Shown here: positions 17,533 to 27,405 of the stretch, one piece after another | How positions within the stretch are numbered: the stretch's first letter is position 1 | Layout: each line of letters starts with the position of its first letter | NCBI RefSeq assembly: GCF_028606985.1 | Contig: NZ_CP117416.1 | Coordinates: forward strand, 4,527,001 to 4,591,000 | Origin: Paenibacillus kyungheensis | GTDB taxonomy: Bacteria; Bacillota; Bacilli; Paenibacillales; Paenibacillaceae | Reading direction: 5' to 3' | DNA length: 64,000 nt | The notes under the pieces: generated by a model | What the model saw: the letters and a program-made list of their open reading frames with translations, nothing else | Database searches by the model: none | Told to the model about the DNA's origin: nothing | Translations under genes and position numbers: made by a program

Positions 17533-18759
17533 TTATGTGCGATAAGCGGCATTAATACGTACATAGTCATACGTCAAATCACAGCCCCATGCTACAGCTT
17601 GTCCTTCACCATAATGCAAATCAACCACGATTTCGACTTTATCCCCTTGCAAATAAGCTAATGCTGCTTCTTCATCAAATGTAACCGGTCTAGAGCCTGT
17701 CAGCACGACGATATCGCCTAATCGAATATCTACTGTCTCTACATTCAAAGGTTCGCCTGCACGCCCTACAGCGGCTATAACACGTCCCCAGTTCGCATCT
17801 GCTCCAAACATCGCTGATTTAACCAGACTTGAGCCAATTACCGTTTTAGCAATCGCTCTAGCCGATAATTCACTGATCGCTCCAGTTACAACCACTTCTA
17901 CTAATTTGGTTGCTCCTTCACCATCACGTGCGATCGCTTGAGCTAGATATTCACAGACTTTACGGAAAGCCGCAGCAAAATGATTCCAATCTGGATGTTC
18001 CGGCGTTAATTCGTTATGTTGTACAAATCCACTTGCCATCGCTACCAGCATATCATTGGTACTTGTATCTCCATCTACAGTAATCATATTAAATGTCTGA
18101 TCTGTCGTTTGACTTAATAATTGGTGTAACGCACTGGAAGAGATCACAGCATCTGTAGTCATAAAAGCAAGCATCGTCGCCATATTCGGATGAATCATTC
18201 CAGATCCTTTGGCTGCTCCAGCAATATGCACTTCTTGTCCATCTACCATTACAGATACGCAGATTTCTTTTTTAACCAAATCGGTTGTTAAAATCGATTG
18301 GCAAAATGCTTCTGCATGTTCTTCTGTTTTGCCGATATGTGCAGGAAGGCGAGTGATTCCAGCAGATAAACGATCCATTTTGAGCAATTCACCAATCACA
18401 CCTGTTGAGGCTACCGCTACTTCGTGTTCATGTACACCTAGATACTGCGCGGTCTGAGCACGCATCGTATATGCATCTTGCTCACCTTGTTTGCCTGTGC
18501 ATGCATTTGCATTTCCACTATTAGCCACTACTGCGCGCAATGTGCCATGTGCTAGACTTTCACGAGTCACTTGAAGCGGTGCGGCTTGAAATAGATTCGT
18601 TGTATATACTGCCGCTGCATTGGCCAGTACATCACAGACGATGACCCCAAGATCGTTACGCTCTGTTTTTTTGAGTCCACAATGCAATCCACCTACCTGA
18701 AATCCTTGAGGAGTTACAATAGAACCTCCCTCAACTACTTTGAATCCCTGATCTGCCAT
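17533..18759 (-). CDS. argJ: Bifunctional ornithine acetyltransferase / N-acetylglutamate synthase
   Basis: Recycles the acetyl group from acetylornithine to glutamate, so the pathway here is the cyclic type and argE is not needed. 408 aa from ATG at 18759, with GAGGAG 5 nt upstream; the ORF can extend five codons to a GTG lacking a site. The self-cleavage site of the precursor is seen as MATMLAFMTTD (cut before the conserved Thr). Sits between argC and argB. Confidence 0.95.
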   Translation of the reverse strand: MADQGFKVVEGGSIVTPQGFQVGGLHCGLKKTERNDLGVIVCDVLANAAAVYTTNLFQAAPLQVTRESLAHGTLRAVVANSGNANACTGKQGEQDAYTMRAQTAQYLGVHEHEVAVASTGVIGELLKMDRLSAGITRLPAHIGKTEEHAEAFCQSILTTDLVKKEICVSVMVDGQEVHIAGAAKGSGMIHPNMATMLAFMTTDAVISSSALHQLLSQTTDQTFNMITVDGDTSTNDMLVAMASGFVQHNELTPEHPDWNHFAAAFRKVCEYLAQAIARDGEGATKLVEVVVTGAISELSARAIAKTVIGSSLVKSAMFGADANWGRVIAAVGRAGEPLNVETVDIRLGDIVVLTGSRPVTFDEEAALAYLQGDKVEIVVDLHYGEGQAVAWGCDLTYDYVRINAAYRT

Positions 18760-18827
18760 GATATCTCCTCTCACTTCCTGATCGACAATGACTACTATAT
18801 ACTGCGTAAATCTTATACTGCCAAGCG

Positions 18828-19880
18828 TTATGGATAAACAGGGACCATTTTCAGACCTAATGTTTCTTCCCAGCCCATCATACGATTTAAATTTTGGATG
18901 GCTTGTCCTGCTGCGCCTTTGACGAGATTATCAATAACAGACACAATCGTGATGCGTCCTGTACGCTCATCTACAGCAAATCCGATATCACAATAATTAG
19001 AACCTGCTACTTCTTTGGTCGAAGGCCAGTTGCCTTGTTTACGAATACGCACAAATGGACGATCGCTGTAGTACTCACGATAAAGATCGATCCAATCCTG
19101 CTCACTATGTTGCCCTTTGATCGTTGCATACATAGTAGACATAATACCGCGTGTCATGGGCACCAACTGTGTACTGAATGTAACAACAACAGGCTCACCC
19201 ACTACACCGGACAATACTTGTTCTATTTCTGGAATATGTTGATGTTTGTTTAATTTATACGCTTTAAAATTCTCATTCATTTCTGCATAATGACTGGTTA
19301 GACTGGTTCCGCGTCCAGCACCGGATACACCAGACTTCGCATCGATAATAATCGAACTATGATCAATCCAACCTGCTTCGACACCAGGCATTAATCCGAG
19401 CAACGTAGCCGTAGGATAACAACCTGGATTCGAGATTAGACGTTGATCCTGTACATCATTACCCTTTTGCTCACATAACCCATACACTGCTTCTGCCAAA
19501 TAATTAGCTTCGGGTGCATCGTGCTTATACCATTGCTCATAAGTACTGCTATCTTTGAGGCGAAAGTCACCGGATAAATCAATCACTTTCAAGCCTGCTT
19601 CTAAGTATTGTGGAACTAAAGTGCTACTCACTCCTGAAGGGGTAGCGGTAAATACAATATCTGCTTTGGCAGCCGTTGCCACTGCATCGACTCCATCTAA
19701 TTCCATATCAATAATGCTATCTAAATGGGGAAATTGATCTGACATCGGTGCTCCACTGCTTGATGCAGAAATAACCGAAGTAATCTCGACATGCGGATGA
19801 TGCTGTAAAAAACGAATCAGTTCCACCCCGCCATAGCCGGTGGAACCTACAATAGCTACTCTTTGTTTAGTTGGATTCAA
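18828..19880 (-). CDS. argC: N-acetyl-gamma-glutamyl-phosphate reductase
   Basis: NADPH-dependent reductase, third step of arginine synthesis. 350 aa. Rossmann motif VAIVGSTGYGGVELIRFL at residues 8-25 and catalytic cysteine in SNPGCYPTATLLG. The start codon is TTG (19878-19880), preceded by AGGAGG at 8-nt spacing. First gene of argC-J-B, with an ARG box at its promoter. Confidence 0.95.
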   Translation of the reverse strand: MNPTKQRVAIVGSTGYGGVELIRFLQHHPHVEITSVISASSSGAPMSDQFPHLDSIIDMELDGVDAVATAAKADIVFTATPSGVSSTLVPQYLEAGLKVIDLSGDFRLKDSSTYEQWYKHDAPEANYLAEAVYGLCEQKGNDVQDQRLISNPGCYPTATLLGLMPGVEAGWIDHSSIIIDAKSGVSGAGRGTSLTSHYAEMNENFKAYKLNKHQHIPEIEQVLSGVVGEPVVVTFSTQLVPMTRGIMSTMYATIKGQHSEQDWIDLYREYYSDRPFVRIRKQGNWPSTKEVAGSNYCDIGFAVDERTGRITIVSVIDNLVKGAAGQAIQNLNRMMGWEETLGLKMVPVYP

Positions 19881-19996
19881 GCTGAACTCCTCCTGTACTC
19901 AAATAAGATCATTAATCTACTGTATCCATGTATAAGCAATTTTCCATTTTACTAACGACAATTTCCATTTCAGTCCGAATAAATAAGATGTGTATT

Positions 19997-20047
19997 ATTA
20001 TACATCCATGTTAATATAAATACAACTTTATGAATAAATTTATTCCT
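19997..20047 (-). promoter_or_regulatory. argC promoter with ARG box (ArgR/AhrC site)
   Basis: Minus-strand -35 TTGTAT (revcomp 20020-20025), 17-bp spacer, -10 TATAAT (revcomp 19997-20002). Abutting the -35 upstream is the palindrome GAATAAATTTATTC (20032-20045), matching the ARG-box core TGAATwwwwATTCA. The -10 region itself lies in a second weak palindrome (TGTATtattATACA). Confidence 0.75.
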
Positions 20048-20098
20048 TTTATGCATCTATACATCGTCTTATCTGTTTTAGTTGTATTATATACGAAT

Positions 20099-20141
20099 AA
20101 AAGACCTTTAACTGATTAAATTTCAGAAAAGGTCTTTTTTA
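20099..20141 (+). terminator. Hairpin with T-run, unassigned terminator
   Basis: AAAAGACCTTT and AAAAGGTCTTTTTT pair around a 17-nt loop. It has a strong T-run on plus and a shorter one on minus. No plus-strand gene lies just upstream, so it may insulate argC from incoming transcription. Confidence 0.55.
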
Positions 20142-20309
20142 CTTTTAATCGTTACTTTTTACTAATATTACTAATTATATCAGTCGGCTTAACTTACTCA
20201 TCTATTCTCTTTATTTTGCATCTGTTTCGTGCTACGATATCCACAAACCATTATTTACCATTTCATTTTACTATTGATCTATACTTGATCAAGGGAAAGG
20301 ATTGGATAG

Positions 20310-20480
20310 ATGAGGAATATAGCAATTAATTTAATTTCTGCTTTTCTCACCGGATTGCTTGTCGGTTACTCATTAATTGGAACTATTACTATTCCGCTTG
20401 TACTTGTTTGTCTAGCCAGTGTAGCTATTTTAGCAATTGGTTATACCGTCATTTATCTTTTGAAAAGAAAAGCTAACTAA
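20310..20480 (+). CDS. Small two-helix membrane protein (hypothetical)
   Basis: 56 aa, starting MRNIAINLISAF and ending KRKAN. Two hydrophobic segments (about residues 5-25 and 28-50) separated by a short turn; basic C-terminus. ATG is preceded by GGGAAAGG at about 9 nt. No family recognised. The start site, membrane pattern and flanking terminators support a real gene, but it is short. Confidence 0.5.
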   Translation: MRNIAINLISAFLTGLLVGYSLIGTITIPLVLVCLASVAILAIGYTVIYLLKRKAN

Positions 20481-20577
20481 TACATACTACAAAAATAGTT
20501 TTAGCTTATAAGATTACAGATGATTAGAACTATAGCAACTAGCACCTTTGTGATGTATTTCTCTGACCCGATACATT

Positions 20578-20658
20578 ATAAAAAAATCCTCTTCGCTTCT
20601 CAGAACTCAACTCTTATCTAATGAGTTCTAAGCTGATATGGCGAAAAGGATTTTTTTA
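20578..20658 (-). terminator. Bidirectional terminator between the small ORF and the YitT gene
   Basis: AAAAAATCCTcttCGC and GCGaaaAGGATTTTTTT arms enclose an inner GAACTCA/TGAGTTC hairpin. It directly follows the YitT-family gene on the minus strand. Confidence 0.7.
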
Positions 20659-20660
20659 TT

Positions 20661-21557
20661 TTATCCAGTCATTTTGAATCCTTTACCTAATACTTCTTGA
20701 GCATTGCTTATAATAACAAAAGCATCTGGATCAACAGAACGTACAATCGTTTTAAGACGACTGGCTTCATTCTGCCCGATAACGACCATTAATACAGTTC
20801 GTTCGTCACCTGTATATCCACCTTCACCGTTAAGCTTTGTTAATCCACGATCCAGATCATTTAGAATCGCTGTCTGCATTTGTTCAATATCATTGGTAAT
20901 AATATAAGCAACTTTGGAATTGCTGAATCCAAGCTCAACAGCATCGATCACTTTGCTGGTAATATACAGACTGATTAACGCATATAATGCTTGTTCTGGC
21001 TTCAATAATAACCCTGCGAATACAATAACACTACCGTCTGTCAAAATGACACAGAAAGACATGCTGAATCCAGTGTACTTTTGAATAATTTGCGCTAATA
21101 TGGATAATCCACCGGTAGAACCACGTCCGCGGAAAACGATCCCAAGTCCCAACCCTACTCCAATTCCTCCATACAATGCTGCTAATAAAGGGTTAGTCGT
21201 AGGCACAGGAAAACTACTTGTCAGATAAACAAATAGCGGTAATACAATCGTCCCAATCAATGAACGCATTCCATATTGTCTACCCAGTAATATCACGCCT
21301 GCGACAAACAAAGGAATATTAAGTAACCACTGAATATACGCCGGTTCAATCCCGAGTAGTTGATTGACAATAATCGATATCCCAGAGACCCCTCCTGAAG
21401 CGATATGATTAGGTAATAAAAACAGGTTAAACGTCAGTGCCATAATAAAAGCGCCTACGATGATCAACAAAATATCCCAACTGTTACGAAGAGGTCCTGT
21501 TAATGGAATCATTGGCGGCTTGCGTCTGCGTTGCCCTGTACGAGGTTGCATGATCAT
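20661..21557 (-). CDS. YitT-family membrane protein with DUF2179 domain
   Basis: 298 aa; five or six membrane helices (about residues 27-200; DUF161-type, motif NHIASGGVSG) followed by the soluble C-terminal DUF2179 domain (about 225-285, YTGDERTVLMVVI). Molecular function is unknown for the family. ATG with AGGAG at 9 nt. In B. subtilis the yitT paralogue yvjA also follows secA-prfB, so the position is conserved. Confidence 0.88.
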   Translation of the reverse strand: MIMQPRTGQRRRKPPMIPLTGPLRNSWDILLIIVGAFIMALTFNLFLLPNHIASGGVSGISIIVNQLLGIEPAYIQWLLNIPLFVAGVILLGRQYGMRSLIGTIVLPLFVYLTSSFPVPTTNPLLAALYGGIGVGLGLGIVFRGRGSTGGLSILAQIIQKYTGFSMSFCVILTDGSVIVFAGLLLKPEQALYALISLYITSKVIDAVELGFSNSKVAYIITNDIEQMQTAILNDLDRGLTKLNGEGGYTGDERTVLMVVIGQNEASRLKTIVRSVDPDAFVIISNAQEVLGKGFKMTG

Positions 21558-21757
21558 TTTGATATTCTCCTGTACTCATTATTTTGCATAAAGTCTCATA
21601 GCTTTCTTATTCTAACGCAACCCTATTTATTTGAAAAGAACATACAGCACCGTAGTATAGCAGAGATGTTTTGCTTTATAACAATCTTTTGGATGAAATA
21701 GAGTTATGCTTGTATCACTACAGGCTAGACATAGACCTCTTCTCGTTATTGAGGCAC

Positions 21758-21802
21758 AAAAAAAGCCTGATATGAAAGATAACTCTCATACCAGACTTTA
21801 GA
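21758..21802 (-). terminator. prfB terminator
   Basis: Minus strand: AAGTCTGGTATGA, loop, TTCATATCAGGCTTTTTTT. Begins just after the prfB stop. Confidence 0.85.
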
Positions 21803-21812
21803 AAATCGATTA

Positions 21813-22926
21813 TTATTCGACTTCAATTTTGAGCTTACTACGTAAATATCCATCGATAAATGGATCTAAATCTCCATCCATGACTGCACCGATATTTCCT
21901 GTTTCGACAGAAGTACGGTGATCTTTGACCATACTGTACGGATGGAATACATAAGAACGAATCTGACTGCCCCAAGCAATATCCGATTGCTCTCCGCGAA
22001 TCTCGTCCAATTGCTTACGTTCTTCTTCAATTTTACGTTCTACCAATTTGGAACGTAACATCGTCATCGCGTGCTCACGGTTTTTGATCTGTGAACGTTC
22101 ACTTTGACAGGTTACTACTACACCAGAAGGTAAATGCGTAATCCGAACCGCAGAATCGGTTGTATTGATATGCTGACCACCGGCGCCACTAGCGCGGTAC
22201 GTATCAATTTTCAAATCTTCGGTACGAATTTCAATCGTAGAATCATTCGTAATCTCTGGCACAACATCACAGGAGACAAACGAAGTATGACGACGGCCTG
22301 AAGAATCAAAAGGAGAAATCCGTACAAGACGATGTACTCCTTTTTCAGCTTTGAGATAACCATAAGCATTATGCCCTTTGATCAGCAACGTAACACTTTT
22401 GATCCCTGCTTCATCACCAGCTAGATAATCCATCACTTCTACTTTGAAGCCACTTTTCTCTGCCCAACGTTTGTACATCCGAAGCAACATCTCGCCCCAG
22501 TCTTGCGACTCGGTTCCACCTGCACCCGGATGAAGTTCCAAAATAGCATTTAAGCTATCATACGGTTCATCTAATAGTAACTGCAATTCAAAAGCTTCGA
22601 TTTTGCGAACAAGCTTTTTCACACTTTCTGTTACTTCTTTTGCTAGCGACTCATCATCTTCTTCGTCTGCTAACTCAGCCATAAGACTTGCATCATCATG
22701 CTCTTGCTGAAGTTCTAGATAATCATCTACAGCACCTTTAACAGCATTCATTTCAGAAATGACTTCTTGAGCTGATTCATTATCATCCCAGAATCCTGGT
22801 GCAGACATCTTCTCTTCAAAGTTAGCAATCAATTCACGCTTGAGGTCTAAGTCAAAGAGACCCCCTAAGGTTAGATAATTTGGTAGCCATTTCGCGTAAA
22901 TCATGTTTTATACTAGGATCGATCAT
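21813..22926 (-). CDS. prfB: Peptide chain release factor 2, with programmed +1 frameshift
   Basis: Class I release factor for UGA and UAA, 370 aa after the shift. Translation starts at ATG 22926 (AGAGGTG 9 nt upstream), reads 24 codons ([10 protein letters not shown]...LRGSL) and meets an in-frame TGA at 22852-22854. The sequence CTT-TGA-C preceded by AGGGGG is the classical RF2 autoregulatory frameshift site; after +1 slippage the frame continues [12 protein letters not shown]. Codon recognition tripeptide SPF is in RISPFDSSG and the catalytic GGQ in [13 protein letters not shown]. Follows secA as in B. subtilis. Confidence 0.97.
22850..22867 (-). promoter_or_regulatory. RF2 programmed frameshift signal
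   Basis: Internal Shine-Dalgarno-like AGGGGG (revcomp 22861-22867 area), then TCT-CTT-TGA-C. Low RF2 slows termination at TGA and lets the ribosome slip +1 on CTT, giving feedback on RF2 level. Confidence 0.95.
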
Positions 22927-23051
22927 TGGTACGCTCACCTCTTCATAATAAATAGATATTTTGCTTAGCAAAAATCTTTAACATTCTTTTGGTCACTTTA
23001 ATAATGCATACATATATAACTGTCATACCACAGACAAGATGATTGATCCAA

Positions 23052-23086
23052 CAAGAGACACCCACGATAATGGTGAGTGTCTCTTG
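23052..23086 (-). terminator. secA terminator
   Basis: AAGAGACACtCAC / GTGgGTGTCTCTT stem followed by GTTGGATC; stable hairpin with a weak U-run, about 40 bp past the secA stop. Confidence 0.6.
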
Positions 23087-23125
23087 GGATACAACAATCT
23101 ATATTCATTTCAGACGATTGATTTA

Positions 23126-25579
23126 TTATTTACGTCTACGACGACGTTCTTCACGAGACGGACGTTTTTCAGCCGTTTCGCCACCACTTGTGCTCATTTT
23201 GCTTTCATCCACAACCGCTTCGCGTTCCTGGTTACTTGCAATTTGTGCTCTCATAACATAAGTAGCTACTTCTTCTTGAATCTCAGCGATCATTTGGTTA
23301 AACATTTCGAAGCCTTCAAATTGGTACTCACGCAAAGGATCTGTACCACCGTAAGCACGAAGATGAATACCTTGACGCAATTGTTCCATCGCATCAATAT
23401 GATCCATCCATTTACGGTCAACTGCACGAAGAACAACGACTTTTTCAAATTCGCGAACCATTTCTTCGCCAATTTCTTTTTCACGTTGCAAGTAGCGTAG
23501 TTCTACACGCTCGAACAGATAGTTAACCATCTCTTCTTTTTCTTGCTCATGTAGTTCTTGTTCTGTGATCGTACCTTCTTGCAAGAAGTTATTGTTCACA
23601 TAATCTGCAATCGCTTGAAGTTCCCAGTTCTCAGGGATATCGTCATTACAATGTACTTCTACGATGCGTTCAATACAAGGTTTGATCATTTGCAATACAA
23701 CTTCACGAATATTATCAGATTCCAATACTTCACGACGTTGTTTATAAATGATTTCACGTTGTTTGTTCATCACATCATCATATTGCAATACGATTTTACG
23801 CATATCGAAGTTACTACCTTCAACACGTTTTTGAGCAGATTCTACAGCACGTGTAATCATACGACTTTCAATCGGTTGGTCTTCTTCAAAGCCCAATTTC
23901 TCCATCATATTCATTACATTATCTGCACCAAAGCGTTTCATTAGTTCATCACCTAGAGAAAGGTAGAACTGTGTAGAACCTGGATCTCCTTGACGACCTG
24001 CACGACCACGAAGCTGATTATCAATACGGCGAGATTCATGACGCTCTGTACCGATAATATGCAAGCCACCTGTGTCTTTTACACCTTCGCCAAGTAAAAT
24101 ATCTGTACCACGTCCAGCCATGTTAGTAGCGATCGTTACTGTACCTGGTTGACCGGAGCGTGCAATAATTTCTGCTTCTTCTGCATGGTATTTTGCATTG
24201 AGGACCTGATGCTTAATACCTTTGCGTTTTAGCATTTCAGAAAGACGTTCAGAGTTCTCAATCGACACTGTACCGACAAGAATCGGTTGGTTTTTCTCAT
24301 GACGTACAACGATTTCGTCAACAACAGCGCGGAATTTACTTTCTTCGCTCTTATAGACAACATCAGCAAAGTCTTCACGTTGATTCACACGGTTAGTCGG
24401 TACTTGAAGTACTTCTAGACCGTAGATCTTTTTGAATTCTTCTTCTTCTGTTTTCGCTGTACCTGTCATACCTGCAAGCTTTTTGTACATACGGAAGTAG
24501 TTCTGGAACGTGATTGTTGCCAGTGTCATACTTTCGTTTTGTACTTTCAAAGATTCTTTCGATTCGATCGCTTGGTGTAAACCATCGCTATAACGACGAC
24601 CCGCCATTAAGCGACCTGTAAATTCATCTACGATCAATACTTCGCCATCAGCAACAACATAATCTACGTCACGACGCATGATTGTGTTTGCTTTTAGCGC
24701 TTGTACTACATGGTGATTGATCGTTACATTTTTGTTGTCATATAGGTTTTCTAAGCCGAAGAAATTCTCTGCTTTTTCAACACCTTTTTCAGTTAATGCT
24801 ACAGATTTTACTTTGATATCAACATTGAAATCTTCTTCCATTTTCAATGTTTTTACAAAGCGATCTGCTGCAAAATACAATTCAGTTGATTTCTGTGCTT
24901 GTCCTGAAATAATAAGTGGTGTACGTGCTTCATCGATCAAGATCGAATCTACTTCATCAATAATACAGAAGTACAATGGACGTTGTACCATTTGTTCTTT
25001 GTACAACACCATATTGTCACGCAAGTAATCAAATCCAAATTCATTATTTGTACCATAAGTGATATCACAAGCATAAGCCGCTTGCTTCTCGTCATGTTGC
25101 ATACCGTTCAGGTTAACCCCTACAGTCATGCCCAAGAAGTTATAAATGCGACCCATTTGTAGACTATCACGTTGAGCCAAATAATCATTAACTGTAACGA
25201 CGTGCACACCTTTACTAGCAAGTGCATTTAGATATACAGGAAGTGTTCCTACAAGTGTTTTACCTTCACCTGTTTTCATCTCTGCGATTCTTCCTTCATG
25301 CAGAGCGACACCACCGATCAATTGTACGTCAAAATGACGCATGCCTAGCACACGTTTGGAAGCTTCACGTACAGTACAGAATGCTTCTGGCAATAGTTGA
25401 TCCAGTGTTTCTCCTTTTTCCAGACGTTCGCGGAATTCAGCCGTTTTGGCTTGTACTTCCTCATGAGACAATGCCTCAAATTCCGGTTCCATTTTATTAA
25501 TGATCTCGACGGTTTTCAATAGACGTTTAACATCACGTTCATTGGTATCGCCAAAAATTTTCTTCACAAGTCCTAGCAT
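23126..25579 (-). CDS. secA: Protein translocase ATPase SecA
   Basis: Motor of the Sec preprotein channel. 817 aa. DEAD-type motor: Walker [12 protein letters not shown] near residue 100, [11 protein letters not shown], and helicase motifs [10 protein letters not shown] and [11 protein letters not shown]. Preprotein cross-linking, scaffold and wing domains are intact. The usual C-terminal zinc-binding motif (CxCGSGKKYKxC) is absent; the protein ends in a basic tail REERRRRRK. Start ATG with AAAGGGG upstream. Flanked by hpf and prfB as in B. subtilis. Confidence 0.97.
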   Translation of the reverse strand: MLGLVKKIFGDTNERDVKRLLKTVEIINKMEPEFEALSHEEVQAKTAEFRERLEKGETLDQLLPEAFCTVREASKRVLGMRHFDVQLIGGVALHEGRIAEMKTGEGKTLVGTLPVYLNALASKGVHVVTVNDYLAQRDSLQMGRIYNFLGMTVGVNLNGMQHDEKQAAYACDITYGTNNEFGFDYLRDNMVLYKEQMVQRPLYFCIIDEVDSILIDEARTPLIISGQAQKSTELYFAADRFVKTLKMEEDFNVDIKVKSVALTEKGVEKAENFFGLENLYDNKNVTINHHVVQALKANTIMRRDVDYVVADGEVLIVDEFTGRLMAGRRYSDGLHQAIESKESLKVQNESMTLATITFQNYFRMYKKLAGMTGTAKTEEEEFKKIYGLEVLQVPTNRVNQREDFADVVYKSEESKFRAVVDEIVVRHEKNQPILVGTVSIENSERLSEMLKRKGIKHQVLNAKYHAEEAEIIARSGQPGTVTIATNMAGRGTDILLGEGVKDTGGLHIIGTERHESRRIDNQLRGRAGRQGDPGSTQFYLSLGDELMKRFGADNVMNMMEKLGFEEDQPIESRMITRAVESAQKRVEGSNFDMRKIVLQYDDVMNKQREIIYKQRREVLESDNIREVVLQMIKPCIERIVEVHCNDDIPENWELQAIADYVNNNFLQEGTITEQELHEQEKEEMVNYLFERVELRYLQREKEIGEEMVREFEKVVVLRAVDRKWMDHIDAMEQLRQGIHLRAYGGTDPLREYQFEGFEMFNQMIAEIQEEVATYVMRAQIASNQEREAVVDESKMSTSGGETAEKRPSREERRRRRK

Positions 25580-25611
25580 GGTTTACCCCTTTCGCGCAAA
25601 ACAGAGATAGA

Positions 25612-25660
25612 TTATTGAATAATGCAATTACCGTAACGCTTATGGGGGATTATTCAATAA
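25612..25660 (-). repeat. Perfect inverted repeat in the secA 5' leader
   Basis: TTATTGAATAAT (25612-25623) and ATTATTCAATAA (25649-25660) are exact complements around 25 nt, ending about 33 nt before the secA ATG. No U-run follows on the minus strand, so an operator or leader hairpin is more likely than a terminator. Confidence 0.55.
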
Positions 25661-25916
25661 CCTCAGTTGCAATAAATTGTACCAGTTTCAGGGAAAAGCC
25701 GCAACAAAACAGCGCATTTCCTATACATTTTTGGTATATGATAAAATTTCAATAGGACACAAGATCACTATATCCCGTGCCTGACTATATCCATATGATG
25801 TTCGTCATCATTTTTTGAGAACTCTTCTACATTATTACGCAAAAGAATACAAAATGTTTCTTAAATCGTTCAAGTCTTATTATACCGCACTGTAGAGCGG
25901 GTTGTACAATTTTTGC

Positions 25917-25953
25917 ACGTAAAAAGAGCCTATCCCGAAGGATAAGGCTCTGG
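25917..25953 (-). terminator. hpf terminator
   Basis: AGAGCCTTATCC-ttcg-GGATAGGCTCT followed by TTTTTACG; a textbook UUCG-capped terminator 20 bp past hpf. Confidence 0.9.
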
Positions 25954-25971
25954 TTGTATATCAATAATCAC

Positions 25972-26541
25972 TTATTCTTGTTCAATCAATCCGTATTTAC
26001 CATCGTCACGACGATAAACAACGTTTACTTCTTGAGTGTCTACGTTGGAGAATACAAAGAATGTATGTCCAATCATATTCATTTGCAAGATAGCTTCTTC
26101 TACATCCATCGGTTTTAGGAGGAAGCGTTTGTTACGTACAACTTCCAATTCATCTAATTCATTTTCAATATCCGCATCCTCAGCAACAGCAAGTGCAGCA
26201 GCCGTAGGATCTTCTACGAAGAAGGATTTCAAGCTTCCCTCTTGGCGGAATTTACGATTTAATTTAGTTTTATGTTTGCGAATCTGACGTTCCAGCTTAT
26301 CTACTACAGAGTCGATCGAAGAATACATATCTTCACTGCGATCTTCTGCACGTAAAATAAGTCCAGGGAGAGGGATTGTAACCTCTACTGTGTGCTGTCC
26401 ACGATTGACACTAAGTGTAACCGTTCCGTCAGAAACGGGAGGTGAATCAAAATATCTTTCAAGTCTGCCTAACTTTTTGTCCACATAATCTTTCATAGCA
26501 TCTGTAACATCGATTTGTTGACCACGTATAACAAAGTTCAT
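25972..26541 (-). CDS. hpf: Long-form ribosome hibernation promoting factor
   Basis: 189 aa. N-terminal S30AE domain (1-100, FVIRGQQIDVTDAMKDYVDKKLGRLERYF) binds the 30S decoding region; the C-terminal domain (about 130-189, MDVEEAILQMNMIGHTFFVF) dimerises and makes 100S ribosomes, which defines the long type of Gram-positives. ATG with AAGGAGG. Equivalent to B. subtilis yvyD, which also lies between fliT and secA. Confidence 0.96.
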   Translation of the reverse strand: MNFVIRGQQIDVTDAMKDYVDKKLGRLERYFDSPPVSDGTVTLSVNRGQHTVEVTIPLPGLILRAEDRSEDMYSSIDSVVDKLERQIRKHKTKLNRKFRQEGSLKSFFVEDPTAAALAVAEDADIENELDELEVVRNKRFLLKPMDVEEAILQMNMIGHTFFVFSNVDTQEVNVVYRRDDGKYGLIEQE

Positions 26542-26987
26542 AAGGCACTCCTCCTTTAGGGAATTATAACATAGATGTTAACGGCATGTAAAAAGGATAC
26601 TGGTGCAAATTAGCAGTGACAATCTATTGTCAAATCTAGCCGTCAGAGTACCCGCGTCTGACTTTATATTTTAGTCTTACAAATATAAATAGAGTTCTGT
26701 CAAACGCTTGCAAAATCCTCAAAACTACTCTCTTCTACCTATAAATACATAGTCGAAAATAGTTCATCTATTATGCCGCCCTTGTGTTCCATTAACCAAT
26801 CTGACCTTAATCCAATCGCTTACAATGTGACAGATATCCGAAACTTATTATTCAGTAACTAAGTAAACTATTCATACAATAGTCATACTATAGAAAAAGG
26901 CTCCGGAGTGTTCCGGAGCCTTAGCTGATTATTCAAATGTGTAACCATCAATAATACCTATGTAGGTTGGCAAATGCCGAAGGATGA
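26542..26987. other. Gene-free stretch between csp and hpf
   Basis: Holds the csp terminator (26895-26922). A TTACAT-N17-TATAAT promoter for hpf is visible on the minus strand (TATAAT revcomp 26563-26568), but it would leave a leader of only about 15 nt. No gene seen. Confidence 0.45.
26895..26922 (-). terminator. csp terminator
   Basis: AAGGCTCCGGA-acac-TCCGGAGCCTTTTT, a perfect 11-bp stem and U-run on the minus strand. Confidence 0.92.
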
Positions 26988-27185
26988 TTATAATTTGATA
27001 ACGTTAGCTGCTTGTGGTCCACGCGCGCCTTCAACGATATCGAATTCTACGGATTGACCTTCTTCTAACGTTTTGAAACCTTCAGTTTGAATCGCAGAAA
27101 AGTGTACAAATACGTCTCCGCCTTCTTCAGTCTCAATAAAACCATATCCTTTTTCTGCGTTAAACCATTTTACTTTACCATTCAT
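26988..27185 (-). CDS. Cold-shock protein (CspA/CspB family)
   Basis: 65 aa single OB-fold RNA chaperone. RNP1 KGYGFIE and RNP2 VFVHF are both intact, with GKVKWFN at the N-terminus. Monocistronic with a strong SigA promoter about 50 nt upstream and a terminator downstream. It separates the glycan cassette from hpf. Confidence 0.95.
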   Translation of the reverse strand: MNGKVKWFNAEKGYGFIETEEGGDVFVHFSAIQTEGFKTLEEGQSVEFDIVEGARGPQAANVIKL

Positions 27186-27242
27186 GCAATAACATTCCCT
27201 TCGTTATCAAATAAGTAGAGTAAGACATTGCCTACGCCTCTA

Positions 27243-27272
27243 AATATACCAAATTTGGTGGGTAAATGTCAA
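27243..27272 (-). promoter_or_regulatory. csp SigA promoter with palindromic spacer
   Basis: -35 TTGACA (revcomp 27267-27272), 18-bp spacer, -10 TATATT (revcomp 27243-27248). The spacer holds the perfect 12-bp palindrome ACCAAATTTGGT (27248-27259), placed where a repressor would block polymerase. Confidence 0.7.
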
Positions 27273-27405
27273 TTGGTAAAGTAAATACTTTCATGGTATT
27301 TTATTACATTTTACACATTTGATTGTTATTTACGTGTTTTTATAATTTGAATATACATGATTGCTTATTATCCGTAAATAGTTCTATTACGCAAACCGTT
27401 TATTT

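Larger units (their letters stand above)
19881..20309. other. Gene-free stretch upstream of argC
   Basis: Holds a roughly 115-nt argC leader, the promoter/ARG box and a terminator-like hairpin at 20099-20141. From 20142 to 20290 is AT-rich with no recognised feature; it should contain the promoter of the small membrane ORF. Confidence 0.5.
25580..25971. other. secA leader region
   Basis: Contains a 12-bp inverted repeat close to the secA start (25612-25660) and the hpf terminator (25917-25953). No promoter could be assigned with confidence and no gene is seen. Confidence 0.5.

Noticed and set aside
18894-19253. 119-codon plus-strand ORF inside argC
   Set aside because: Antisense shadow of argC; composition is that of a reversed coding strand.
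23039-23944. Long plus-strand ORFs over the 3' half of secA
   Set aside because: Phe/Thr/His-rich products opposite a strongly conserved gene; no start signals.
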